This document shows, one piece after another, positions 12,061-21,935 of a stretch of 64,000 nt of DNA; the first letter of the stretch is position 1; each line of letters starts with the position of its first letter. The translations under genes were made by a program, and so were the position numbers. Origin of the DNA: Isoetes taiwanensis (taxonomy: Eukaryota; Streptophyta; Lycopodiopsida; Isoetales; Isoetaceae); contig JAJEKV010000036.1 of assembly GCA_021234155.1 (NCBI GenBank), positions 4,594,209 to 4,658,208 on the forward strand, in the 5' to 3' direction. The notes under the pieces were generated by a model. That model saw only the letters and a list, made by a program, of their open reading frames with translations. It made no database searches and was not told the origin of the DNA.

Positions 12061-12907
12061 TCACGTTGTGTCACTTTACCTTTAAACTTTTGAATAGACC
12101 ACATAATACAGACCTATCGCTCGACTTCATCACATGTGCTTCATACTCTATTGCTACCTAACATGGCAGTCTTTTACTTACTCATCTAGACTAGAAACCG
12201 TTGTCCAGCGATGCCGAGCATTGGCCATGGACATGTATAATGGGTAGCATGAGCCTGTAGGTAGACTAAGAAGTTCCAAATGTAACAATTTAGGGTTTAA
12301 ATATGTCAGGCATTAAGCATGGGCGTGCGAAGTAATTATGAATAATGGGAATCGTACAGTGGAATAGAATGAGTAGATGCATAGTCAAACATGATTGCGA
12401 TCGGAGTGGATCATGCTATCAGATATAGCAAATTAATAGTGTTATCATTCTATTTGGATAGTTGGCCTGTCGTAGTAAAAGCATGCATTAATTTATTTGT
12501 ATTTCATACTGCTTATAAAATTGTGACTTTATCTTTTTTTTTTTAAATGTAAGGAAATAAATTCTTTGAAGTCAGCAGTCTGTTTTAGAAGCTCAACTAC
12601 TGGCATAAGAATATAAGAGTCTTCAATAATTGAAACTGAATTTGGAAAACAAAAGGCATTCTTCCTTCGAAGATGTAGAAAAATTTGTTGAGCATCTCGC
12701 CTATATATTAACAATCAAAACGTTAAGGAATACAAAATATAAACTTACATGGGGTTATTTAAAACCATATCCATGTACCCATAGTCTTGAAAATCTCTCT
12801 AGTCAAGCTTTCAAAGTAGAAATCTAAACAATTCATGTGCCATTTTTTTCTTGTTATAGGCTATGTATTCATTTGAATACGCAATAAGTTCATTGCCTAA
12901 GGCATGA
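12061..12907. other. Non-coding, downstream of P450
   Basis: AT-rich intergenic DNA with no supported gene. It includes the 3' flank of the P450. I found no clear AATAAA signal in the first 60 bases past its stop on the minus strand. Confidence 0.4.
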
Positions 12908-14741
12908 TCACATGCTGCTAGACATCAGTCGTCTAGGTTTGGCAAAGGCAAGCAAGGGTTTTGCCAATGGCATTGTGAGCCCAAATTTCTCGGTGAAGTC
13001 AATTTTTTCTGCAGCGACCCAGTCAAAGGAATGGAGCAAACTAGCCAAAACTATATGGACCATGGTAAGGCCAAGGGACAGACCAGGGCAAATTCTTCGT
13101 CCAGATCCAAACGGGATAAACTCAAAATCTCTACCCTTGACGTCTATGTTTTTTCCAATAAATCTGTCGGGATAAAAAACCTCTGGGTTCTTCCAAACAT
13201 TTGAATCCCTTCCCATCTGCCAAAGACTCACCATCAAACGGGTGCCCTTTGGGATGTCATAACCTGCTACCTTACACTCGGCAATTGATTCATGAGGCAC
13301 TAGAAAACCTGAATGAAGCCTCAACGATTCCTTCACAATTGCCTGCAAAAATGGGAGATTTGGAATGTCGTTTTCCTCCACCGATCGGCCAAATCCGATC
13401 ACGTTATCCAATTCTTCCTGGGCTTTTTGCATTATCCCAGGCGATTCAAGGAGCTCTGCAAGTGCCCATTCTACATTCACAGACGTTGTGTCGATCCCTC
13501 CCAGTATCACGTCCTGTATGATTGCATATAAATTCCTTCTTAGTTTATTCTTGGACCCTTATATGCATATTATTTTGGACTGCCGTATTTAGAATCCGAG
13601 ATGTCGTATTTCCGGACTTTTTTTGTGGTGTTTCTGGCCACCCGTTATCAGCCACTAGCCACTGTGTACTTTGGAGTTTCAAGCCCAAAACCACAAAAAA
13701 AGCCGGAAATACCACATCCCGACTCTATATACGCGCGTCCTATTATTGTCTTCATTTCAATACTTATAATGTTTTGGAACCTTTAAAAAACGTGAAAGTA
13801 AAATGAAAATGCAGTTATTACTTACTGACCTGAATCACCCCCTTGATTGCCTCGTGTTCTAGCTTTAGGCCATCCCCTTGCTCGCCCACTTTCAGCAACA
13901 CGCTTACCAGATTATCTGAATCTGATTCATCCTTTCTGCCCAGTGCTAATTTTTGTATTTCTTCCTCAAGAATTTCATTCAGAAATGCATCTAACTGTAA
14001 GTGCACTGCTTCCATTCTTCGCCTGTATCCTTGCAGATCAAACCTGGATAAAAATGGCAAATAGTCTCCTACATTGAACGCACCTGCCAAGAAAAATGTT
14101 TCACGAACCATTTGCCTAAACTGCTCCGCGCCTTGGGCACTTTCTTTTCCGAAGAACCTCTTCCCAAATGCGATTCTGGTGATGACATTGTTAGCAAGGC
14201 TGGAAAGTTTAGAGCTGAAATTCACAGCTCTATCTGCAAGGCTATCATCCAAAATGGATTGCAAAGTGCAAGAGATTTCCTCGGCTCTGATACGCATGCT
14301 TCCCTGGAGCTTTTTGGAGGTGAAGAGCTCCTGGCTACAAATTTTTCTCATAAGCTTCCAATGTTCTCCGTATGGGGCAAAAGCAATATCCCTAGAATTA
14401 TAACATATAATTCTAGATGCATCAAGCGAGGGCCTGGAAGCAAAAATTGCATCATGGGTTCTGAGAAACTCCATAGCCATCTGGGCAGATGAAACCAGCA
14501 CACAATTGACAGATCCAAGGCGAAGGAAGAATAGGGGGCCATAGCGGGCCGAAAGCCGAGTCAGATCTCGATTAGGCAGATCAGAGAGGAGATGGAGGTG
14601 GCCTATAACAGGAAGTGAAGGAGGAGATGGAGGTAGGCGTTTTTTTCGCCCTGTGTTTTTAGAAAGAGCAGCATAAGAAATGAGAACAAAAATCAAAGCG
14701 CATATGCATACCCAAGCCGCTGTTGTAATCTCCATCTTCAA
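12908..14741 (-). CDS. Cytochrome P450, CYP71-clan (A-type), two exons, intact
   Basis: This gene encodes a haem-thiolate monooxygenase, expected to be anchored in the endoplasmic reticulum and fed electrons by P450 reductase. Exon 1 is 14,741-13,830 (304 codons) and exon 2 is 13,513-12,908. The donor reads CAG|GTCAGTAAG and the acceptor ATACAG|GACGTG, phase 0, giving 505 residues, a normal P450 length. Visible motifs are an N-terminal membrane helix (about 8-25), a Pro-rich hinge LPPSPPSLPVIGH (36-48), the C-helix WxxxR (W128-R132), the I-helix GGIDTT (309-314), ExxR in KESLR (365-369), PDRF (419-422) and the haem loop FGSGRRICPG (439-448) with Cys446. The single intron just before the I-helix is characteristic of A-type plant P450s. 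No breaks are seen. Substrate and CYP family number cannot be told from sequence alone. Confidence 0.93.
13514..13829 (-). other. P450 intron carrying an inverted repeat
   Basis: This 316-bp intron contains inverted arms at about 13,595-13,640 and 13,693-13,725 (GTATTTCCGG..TTTTTTTGTGGT against its complement). The left arm ends in TGGTGTTTCTGGCCA (13,626-13,640). That is the exact reverse complement of TGGCCAGAAACACCA, the core of the arrays at 37-39 kb. A small foldback element probably inserted in the intron. Confidence 0.7.
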
Positions 14742-15443
14742 GTTGCATTGATCAGAAATGGCTATTACTTACAGAAATGGCATTTACCCATGAATATGCA
14801 TTGAAAAAGTCTTTAACTTATACGTTACAGCTTGCTTTCACTCGTCAACGGGTGCAAGTGATCGATATGATTCCAGGGTTGACCAAAACCGGAGGGACTT
14901 TGCCCTACCGGAAAAGATGCCTAGAACCAATCCAGCGCCGCCACGTGGCAACAAAAATCAGAATAGCAGAATAAAGAGTAAAAAAAACAGAACATGGGGT
15001 AAAAAATGGCAGAACGATGAGTAAATTTCCTGCACGATTTTCAGAGAAAGAATGGACAACACGTGTCGCGATACGATTGGACGGCAGGGCTGGATTGCGT
15101 CCAGGCGTCTTTTCCGTTTTTGGGATGTTTGCCCATCAAAACAGGTAAAAACAATTGGATGGCAAATAAAAGGCAGCACTTGAGCAATTGCTCTTCATAG
15201 AAAAGAGCAACTACAACATCCGCATGTCATTTGAAATGCTAAGAATAGAACAAAGCGAATTTTCATTATAACTTCATGATTACATAATCAAGTTTATTCT
15301 TTATAGATAAGAGAGCAAAAGATAGCAGTTTAAAGTCTAAAATCAATCACATGAACTTATTCAAGTGGTTTTGCTCTCCTCTGCTTCAATTCATTCCAAT
15401 CCTTGTAGCCCGCTTGCCAGTTTATGATTTCAAATGATTCATT
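14742..15443. other. P450 upstream region
   Basis: No gene is supported. This is the presumed promoter side of the P450 (minus strand). A TATAAG-type hexamer lies about 75 bases upstream of the ATG on the minus strand, but I cannot call a core promoter with confidence. Confidence 0.3.
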
Positions 15444-15832
15444 CTACAATGAAACACACATTGTGTCATCAAGTGTTTTTAAGTTTATGCTAGAACTTGT
15501 AGCAGCATTTTGGTAGAAGAAACCCCTCTCACAAGAGGTCGTGCTTGCAAGAATGACCATACAACACTGCCATAACTTCATCAATGCAGGGAAACTATCC
15601 CACCAACTGTCAAACGTTCCACTTTCATCTGTACAAATAATCCAAGACACCACCGTCCCTTTTTCTTGGCAACCCTGAAAAGTGTCTCAACGAAGCCTTC
15701 CCTCTCATTCAAACATCTAGCTACATCTACTTTTGAAGCAAACTTGGCAAGCAACTTCTCCAACCATTCCTTAGTCTCGTCAGCATATGCTGACGAATTG
15801 AAGAATTTCATGGCATTAAATATTTCACTCAC
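15444..15832 (-). pseudogene. hAT-type transposase C-terminal (dimerisation) fragment
   Basis: Two overlapping minus-strand frames read, in order, a helical segment with EWLEKLLAKFASKVD, and then, after a frameshift near 15,600, LMKLWQCCMVILASTTSCERGFF followed by SSSINLKTLDDTMCVSL. The S-x-ERGF..N..K..L..LDxLMxVSL pattern is the signature of the hAT C-terminal dimerisation region found in hAT transposases and hAT-derived zinc-finger proteins. The catalytic RNase H-like core is not present nearby, so this is a tail fragment. The frameshift and lack of an upstream domain make it non-functional. Confidence 0.6.
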
Positions 15833-17236
15833 ATATGCGCTTCAACGTCAGCGACTAGCACTAAAATCGAAAACATGGGCATGAGCCTGAAATCTATAAC
15901 CACAAAATAATATTGAAACTCATAGACATGACAAAAGGCAGAAAGAACGAGAATCACAAAATAAAAACTAGACAATGTGAGCACGAGGACAACATCGAGG
16001 AACAAAACAAGCATGGGGTAAGGGACATACCAACCCTAGCCACAAGTATGGTACTCGAATATGATCCAACAAGACAAGGGAGAGATAGCCAAAGGCGAAA
16101 ATGAAAGTATCAAAAATGAAGAAATAAGACCCATGGGACATAAAACTAAGCCATGGTGAAGATACACATCTAAAGGAAGGAGAGATTGGGTGCAACAAAC
16201 TCATACATAACTGTGCAACATATAACTAAGAGATACCAAAAAACGACCCCGATGAGCAAACGAATAGGTCCAAACATTGCAGCCAAACTCAACGAACAAA
16301 TAAGGGCAAGTGGACCAGAACACACCTGGACAATGATCCCCATTCTCGGAGCCAGAGGGTGCAACCTTGATAAATGTACATGGCAAAAAAGTATGTTCAA
16401 GTCCCCATGATAGGGAGTACAAAGCCAGAGAGACATCAAACTGGTGTTCGAAGGGGGACATGGACCTCGATTATGTGCGATTCACGTCGTTACAAAGAAA
16501 AACCATGCATCTTGAGTTAGAAGGAACCATGAGCGATAAAGTTCCATTCAATCCGTACGACATCAAATGTGAAATACAATACCCCATGATCACAACAGGA
16601 TGAAACCTCTATGCATAATATGCCAATGCAATGTCAATTGTACACATGCTACAAAACATTCAACATTTACACATTTAGTTATTATAAAGTTTCACATTCT
16701 GCTTGAGCTGCATAGAAACATCATAAATCAAATAAAGGTTGATATATATAAGCTTATATCAGACCAAGGAAGTCAATAAAACATGAGAGTAATGGAAGAG
16801 TCAATAAAACATGGAAGAGATGAAAGGGTTAATAGTACTATATGGTTAACGAGACTTAGTTAGTTTCCACTGGTTTTGCTGGAAATGCTATATATATAGA
16901 TTCATTTCACAAGCTTCATGTATCAATATAAGAAGACGAGAATAGTTTGATCTTCTATAAATTTGCAAGGAAGCAAAAAGCACTAGAACCTAAACTGGGG
17001 CTTTGACATATGCATTACTATTTCAAATAACTGGTGATATGTACGTGGATTTCACCACATCGACATGATAATGAATTCAATCAAAAGGTACAAGCATCAA
17101 AATTAGACAAGAACATCAAATATATGAAAATTGTAAACACTGGAAAAGAAGGTCATACACCAATAGCACAATGAAAGAGTCGAAGGAAAAATGGAGATGG
17201 CAGAAATATGTGAGGCACAAAGTGGCAATGAAGTAC
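15833..17236. other. Non-coding stretch
   Basis: No supported gene. Open frames at 15.9-16.6 kb lie on both strands and carry no recognisable domain. The sequence is AT-rich. Confidence 0.35.
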
Positions 17237-17946
17237 TTCCAAAGTTGCAAATGGAACGTAGGACATTTGCAGCATTGCTATGAGTCTCAACCATCTCTTT
17301 CGATGATGAAAAACTAGCATGAAATTTATTTTCTATCTTTTCAAGGAAAACGGCCATCTGTCCTAGTATGCTCATAAGATGCTCTCCAATCTCTGCATAT
17401 AGTGAAGAATGAGAGGATGTTGTCAGCTCCAGATGTAAGACATATCAGATTTTATATATAACAACTTTGGCATTATGTTGGTCATTGCAACACCAACTTT
17501 ACTTGCAATGATGTTCCAAAGCTTACAGATTGCTGACGCCACTAGAATGTCTTTAGCCCAATTAGAAGCAGCAATACCAAGGGCTGGCCATATTTCCGGA
17601 AGAATAGGCAGAGCTGGATGAAGATTGTTCCCCTTACCAGTGTTTATCACAACATTTATTATTTTCAATGCCACAACCAGTGGTTTTCTGAAGCTTTCCT
17701 TCTCAGCCTGCCAGAAATAGCATCAGAATTGCATGGCAAAGCACAAGCAAACAGACTATACTAGAATAGATCTAATACCTGCAATGCAACAAGATTGTTA
17801 ATGGAACTTGTTGATGACATGATTAAACATCTCATAGATGACTCAGCCTCCCCTGCAGGAAGGGCTGCTGCAATAGCAGCAAGTCCTTCAACTAAAGAAA
17901 CCACCACATTCTCATGCAAACCAGTTGAGCATCCCACATAGATCGA
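17237..17946 (-). pseudogene. Importin-13/transportin-like (MTR10 family) gene fragment, three exons
   Basis: Three minus-strand exon-like segments read in family order. The first (about 17,946-17,779) reads GLHENVVVSLVEGLAAIAAALP and ends CAG|GTATTAG. The second (17,707 to about 17,467) follows TTCTGGCAG| and includes PEIWPALGIAASNWAKD, then AICKLWNIIASKVGVAM..IMPKL. The third (17,392 to about 17,237) reads IGEHLMSILGQMAVFLEKIENKF. The spacing of EIWP.., the KVG..MP.L helix and the following LMSILGQM helix matches the HEAT-repeat karyopherins of the importin-13/TNPO3 type, which carry cargo through nuclear pores. The first junction is phase-consistent. I find no clean GT donor giving the right phase at the second. 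Upstream exons are missing; the first exon stops against Copia-related sequence. It could be a gene broken by insertion or a captured fragment. Confidence 0.6.
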
Positions 17947-19266
17947 GTGTAAAGGTAGAACCTGGAAAGGTAGAAAAGGCAGAACCCATAAAGGAAGAAA
18001 AGGCAGAACTGGAAGTGCATCACATGGATGTAAGCACATCATTTTTAAATGCTGAGCTTGATGAGGAAGTCTACATGAAACAAGCATCTGGTTTTGAAGT
18101 GGATCAAGAAGGCATGGTATGGAAACTCAAGCGTGCAGTCTATGGATTAAAACAATCCTCAAGAATGTGGTACAAATGTATTGATTAATATCTGCAAGAA
18201 CAAGGATTCAATAAATTTTTAAATGATGGGAACATTTATATATTGAACAGGGGCAGATCATGGTTCAAAGTGATCCAGAAATACTAGAACATTGCAAGCA
18301 AATCTTGAAAAACAAGTTCCAAATGGCTGATTTAAGACAACTAAGAAATTTTTTGGGAATGGAAATGAGCAGGGATATGCAAAGCAAAAGGTTGACCATT
18401 ACTCAAAAAGGAAAGATCGAAGGTATGCTTAAAAGATTTCATATGGTAGATTGTATTGTGTCCAGGACACTTATTGTACAAGGGCTTAAATTATCTTCCA
18501 GCATGAGTCCGAAAAGAGTGAAAGAGGAGCAACAAATGGAAAAGGTGCCTTATAGGGAGCTGATAGGATGTTTGCTTTTTGTGTCAAATAGCACCAGACC
18601 TGCCATTTCATTTACTGTTAGTCTTCTCAGCAGATTTACAAATAATCCAGGTCACTAACATTGGACAGCAGCTAAAAGAGTACTCAGATATCTGAAATTC
18701 ACACAAGATCATGGCTTGACTTTTAACAATAGCAACTTAATTTTGACAGGGCATGTTGATGCAGATTGGGGAAGTGATATTGACACTAGAAAGTCTACAT
18801 CTGGATATTGTCTTATGCTATGAGGATCTACAGTAGCATGGAAAAGCGAAAAACAAGACGTGTATCAATGTCTACGGCAGAGGCAAAATACAACTCCACT
18901 TCTTTAGCTGCTAAAGAAATAGCATGGGTAAGACGTCTATTGAATGAATTGAAAGTATGTCAGGTTGGGCCAACTATACTTTTTTCAGACAGGATGAGTT
19001 GCATTGCTATTACAAGGAACCCAGTATTACATCAAAGGACTAAGCATATAGAACTACATGTTCACTTTGTTAGAGATCTGGTGGCTAAAGGAATCATAAC
19101 AGTTGAGTATGTAAACACCAATGAGCAAATTGCAGACATCTTAACCAAAAGCCTGTCAGAAGCCAAGTTTACTAAGTTCCAACAAGATTTGGGAATTATG
19201 GGAGAACTACAAAGGAAAAAGGTGAGCTTTGATATTGGGGATGGAAAGTTGTCATCTAGCACTTAA
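17947..19266 (+). mobile_element. Ty1/Copia retrotransposon remnant (RT and RNase H)
   Basis: The Copia reverse transcriptase begins abruptly at about 18,010 with EVHHMDVSTSFLNAELDEEVYM and continues VWKLKRAVYGLKQSSRMWY. The segment that should hold the catalytic YVDD box is deleted: the text passes from GNIYILNRG to DPEILEHCKQILKNKFQMAD (about 18,240-18,320). Then come FLGMEMSRD, VPYRELIGCLLF and TRPAISFTVSLLSRF, followed by the RNase H part (HVDADWGSDIDTRKSTSGYC; STAEAKYNSTSLAAKEIAWVR; KHIELHVHFVRDLV; EQIADILTKSL). There are in-frame stops at about 18,656 and 18,822 and at least two frameshifts. Gag, protease and integrase are absent. The piece 17,947-18,010 is a purine-rich degenerate tandem repeat. 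Confidence 0.9.
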
Positions 19267-19540
19267 GTGGATTTTATCTTCCAAGCATGTAATGATGACT
19301 AAAGAATATATATTCTACTATGTGAACTGTGCAGGTTAAGCAAAAGGATTTTATCTTCCTTTTCTCAATGACAGGTTCAATGTACAGAAAGTCAAGATAA
19401 AAGGATTTTATCTTCCTTTATACATTTACAGCTGTAATGGTCTCAAGGTTATTAGTGATGAACTAAGCAAAGAGTCAGACTAAAGGATTATATCTTCCTT
19501 TCTTCACTTACAGGTTCAATGTCGTCAAGGTTCTCAGGGA
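19267..19540 (+). repeat. Three copies of AAAGGATTTTATCTTCCTTT downstream of Copia
   Basis: Near-identical 20-mers occur at about 19,344-19,363, 19,400-19,420 and 19,481-19,501 (the last with one change). Each is followed by variants of CAGGTTCAATG. The unit has inverted ends (AAAGGA/TCCTTT). It lies where a polypurine tract and the start of a 3' LTR would be expected, so it may be the decayed 3' end of the Copia element. Confidence 0.55.
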
Positions 19541-21739
19541 TTTTAGCATGAAAGGGAAATGATGAAATTAATCGTGCTAAATGAGAACATATATTGGAGT
19601 TATGTTGAATCGTTGCATGTTGAAATAAGAATATCTTATCTTTTATTTTGGGATAGGGTTGGGAACCGTGCCCGAAACGCCGCATGTAACGCCGCATGCG
19701 GCGTTCCCTTTCAGTATGCGTTCCCCCTTGCGGGACGCTGGTTGCCGGCATTTATCGCCGATTTTGAATCGATCACCTCTTGGTTGGATTTTCCATAGAA
19801 AATAGACAAAGACAAAAAGAGGCTCCTCCAGTAAGATCTGAATCTTGAATCAGCCGAGCTTTTGATATGCTCTCTTGGATTTTGCATCGCAAATATTAAA
19901 CTGGAAGCTCCCTCAGTCCAAGCCTCAGTCTACGTTGAGTCTTTGTTATAGGAATTTGAAAGCCGGAAGATGTAGGATGCACAATATTAGGGCAAGATTT
20001 ACTTCTGAAGCATGAAATCAAGTATTACCAGTTTGTAGTTTGTGTGCAAACAGAGAGAGTTCGATTTACCATTCTTTGCCTTTTATTTGCCGGATTGCCA
20101 TGGAATTATTGCTCTTACATTGGCTCTTGCGTTTGCTCTTCTATTGGGTTTCGACATCATCGTAATGGATTGCAGTGAGGTAAATCAAGCTCTAACCTTT
20201 CTCAAGCGTCAAAGTATTACAATTTTTTTCTTATCCATTTTCATTTTCGGATGTCTAGCTGTATGTTAGCGGTTTGCATAGGTGATGCCAGTTCTTTGCA
20301 ATCATGGGACAACAGATTAAGATAGCAAGCCTGCAATAAGATTTTACGGGAGTCTAGCGGAGGCAAGCACCTCCAGGCAACATACAACTGTCATCTTGGA
20401 CTGTGGCAATGGAGTGATAATATCCCTGAAGTTGTGCTAGAGAGATAATTGAGGTAATCTGCTTTGTTTTCATTTTAGCATATCTTTGTCTTTGTTAAAT
20501 CTAGGTTTCAAAGTGGAATACTACAGTATTGCACATGTTCAATTAGTTGAAGACTACAGGCTGGAACAAAGAAGATACTGGCACAAACCTGGTTAGTATC
20601 AAGTGCCTTTTTGTTCGCACTTTGTGCCCTATGTAGAAATGTCTTAGGCTTAAGTTTTGTTGGATAAATGGGCAAATGGGTCTATGTTGTAAGTTGGTCA
20701 TCTGCCATTACATAATCTTACCCTCTTCCTTAGTCCAATTGATAAATCATGTCTGATTCTCTCATAAGGTGCAAATCACCACGCTAATCAATGAAGTTTT
20801 GAAGCCATAACTTTTCAGGATTGGTTCTTCCTTTTTGGCTTATGCTTGAGGTAATAATTGAGAATGCCACAGCACTTGCCTAGCCTGAAGTACCATTGCA
20901 CATAATCTAATATATTTATGTGCCTCTTTTACAAGATTCTCTATTTTAAGGTGCTTTGTTCTGCAAATATTATAAGTTGTTTCTATGAAGGTAGATCCAT
21001 AACTGCTTTTATATGCCCATCTATTTGCATGACGGTACTAACTGCTTTTATACACCCATGTGCCATGCTGCTATAGACCTATATGGTCATACATCAACTA
21101 AGTTTATCTATGCATGTCATTTTGATGCAGACATATTGATGGGCAAGCTAAATTCCAAAGCACTTGCATCTGGGCCTTTGTATAGTTTTAGAAATGTGAG
21201 CGTGCACATTTGTCTTTATGTGCACAATACACTTCCTTAGAAAGAGTCAAATATTAACAGCAAGAGGATGAAAATTACATAATTAGCTATCTTTTACATG
21301 ACCGTGAAAAATTCTTTGTCTAAAAATGCCTATTTCCTTTCTTGCAGGTGTTCTTTTATTGCTCTATGAAAAGCAGCTCAGAAGTTCCAAGCTGCAGACT
21401 TAATGTTGTCTTAAATATAATATCCTTTTTAAAGACTGAAGATACTTTGCTCTATGGCATCAATGTTGGAGGAGAATACAGTTAGCCCCTTGGTGAAACT
21501 CAAGCTTCCTGCTGTTGTACTTTTTGAAAACTGGTAAACTTTGCTATATGGCATCAATGATTATTGAAGGAGAATGAAGCTGGCAAACTCAAGCTTCTTG
21601 CTTTTGTGCTTAAAAATGAACTGCCTTTTGGTGCAAATGTGTACGCACAACATTTATTAAAGCAATGGGATTTCTGCAGCAAGATTGAACATTCTATTAT
21701 TTCTTAAATTATGTATTTTCTGCATATTTTTCTCTCTTC
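19541..21739. other. Non-coding, one perfect 18-bp palindrome
   Basis: No gene is supported. AACGCCGCATGCGGCGTT at 19,688-19,705 is a perfect palindrome, preceded by a half copy (AACGCCGCATGT). It sits in a short GC-rich patch (19,665-19,760) in otherwise AT-rich DNA. Confidence 0.45.
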
Positions 21740-21935
21740 CTCCAAGGTCACGGGTTCAACGCCTCGTTGTGAAAGTGGCCATGCAATGTAAAGTTGGTGG
21801 GGGAAGGACCCACTTCAGCAATGTAAAGTGGTGGGGGCAGGACCCATCTGGGTGTGTTGTAAAGTGTCACATGTCCGATAGGACGCTGCCTTGTGGCGTG
21901 ACGTTAAAATCTCTTCTTCTTCTTCTTCTTCTAAT
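21740..21935 (+). mobile_element. SINE-like unit with (CTT)n tail
   Basis: GGGTTCAACGCC at 21,752-21,763 fits the tRNA-derived pol III B box (GGTTCRANNCC). About 150 bp of unique body follow, including two similar segments (GTAAAGTTGGTGGGGGAAGGACCCA and GTAAAGTGGTGGGGGCAGGACCCA, quoted here as the shared GTAAAG..GTGGGGG..GGACCCA pattern). The body ends GACGTTAAAATCT and runs into (CTT)n at 21,911-21,932. A B box, a body of about 150 bp and a short simple-repeat tail are typical of plant tRNA-derived SINEs. I cannot see the A box, so it may be 5'-truncated. Confidence 0.5.
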
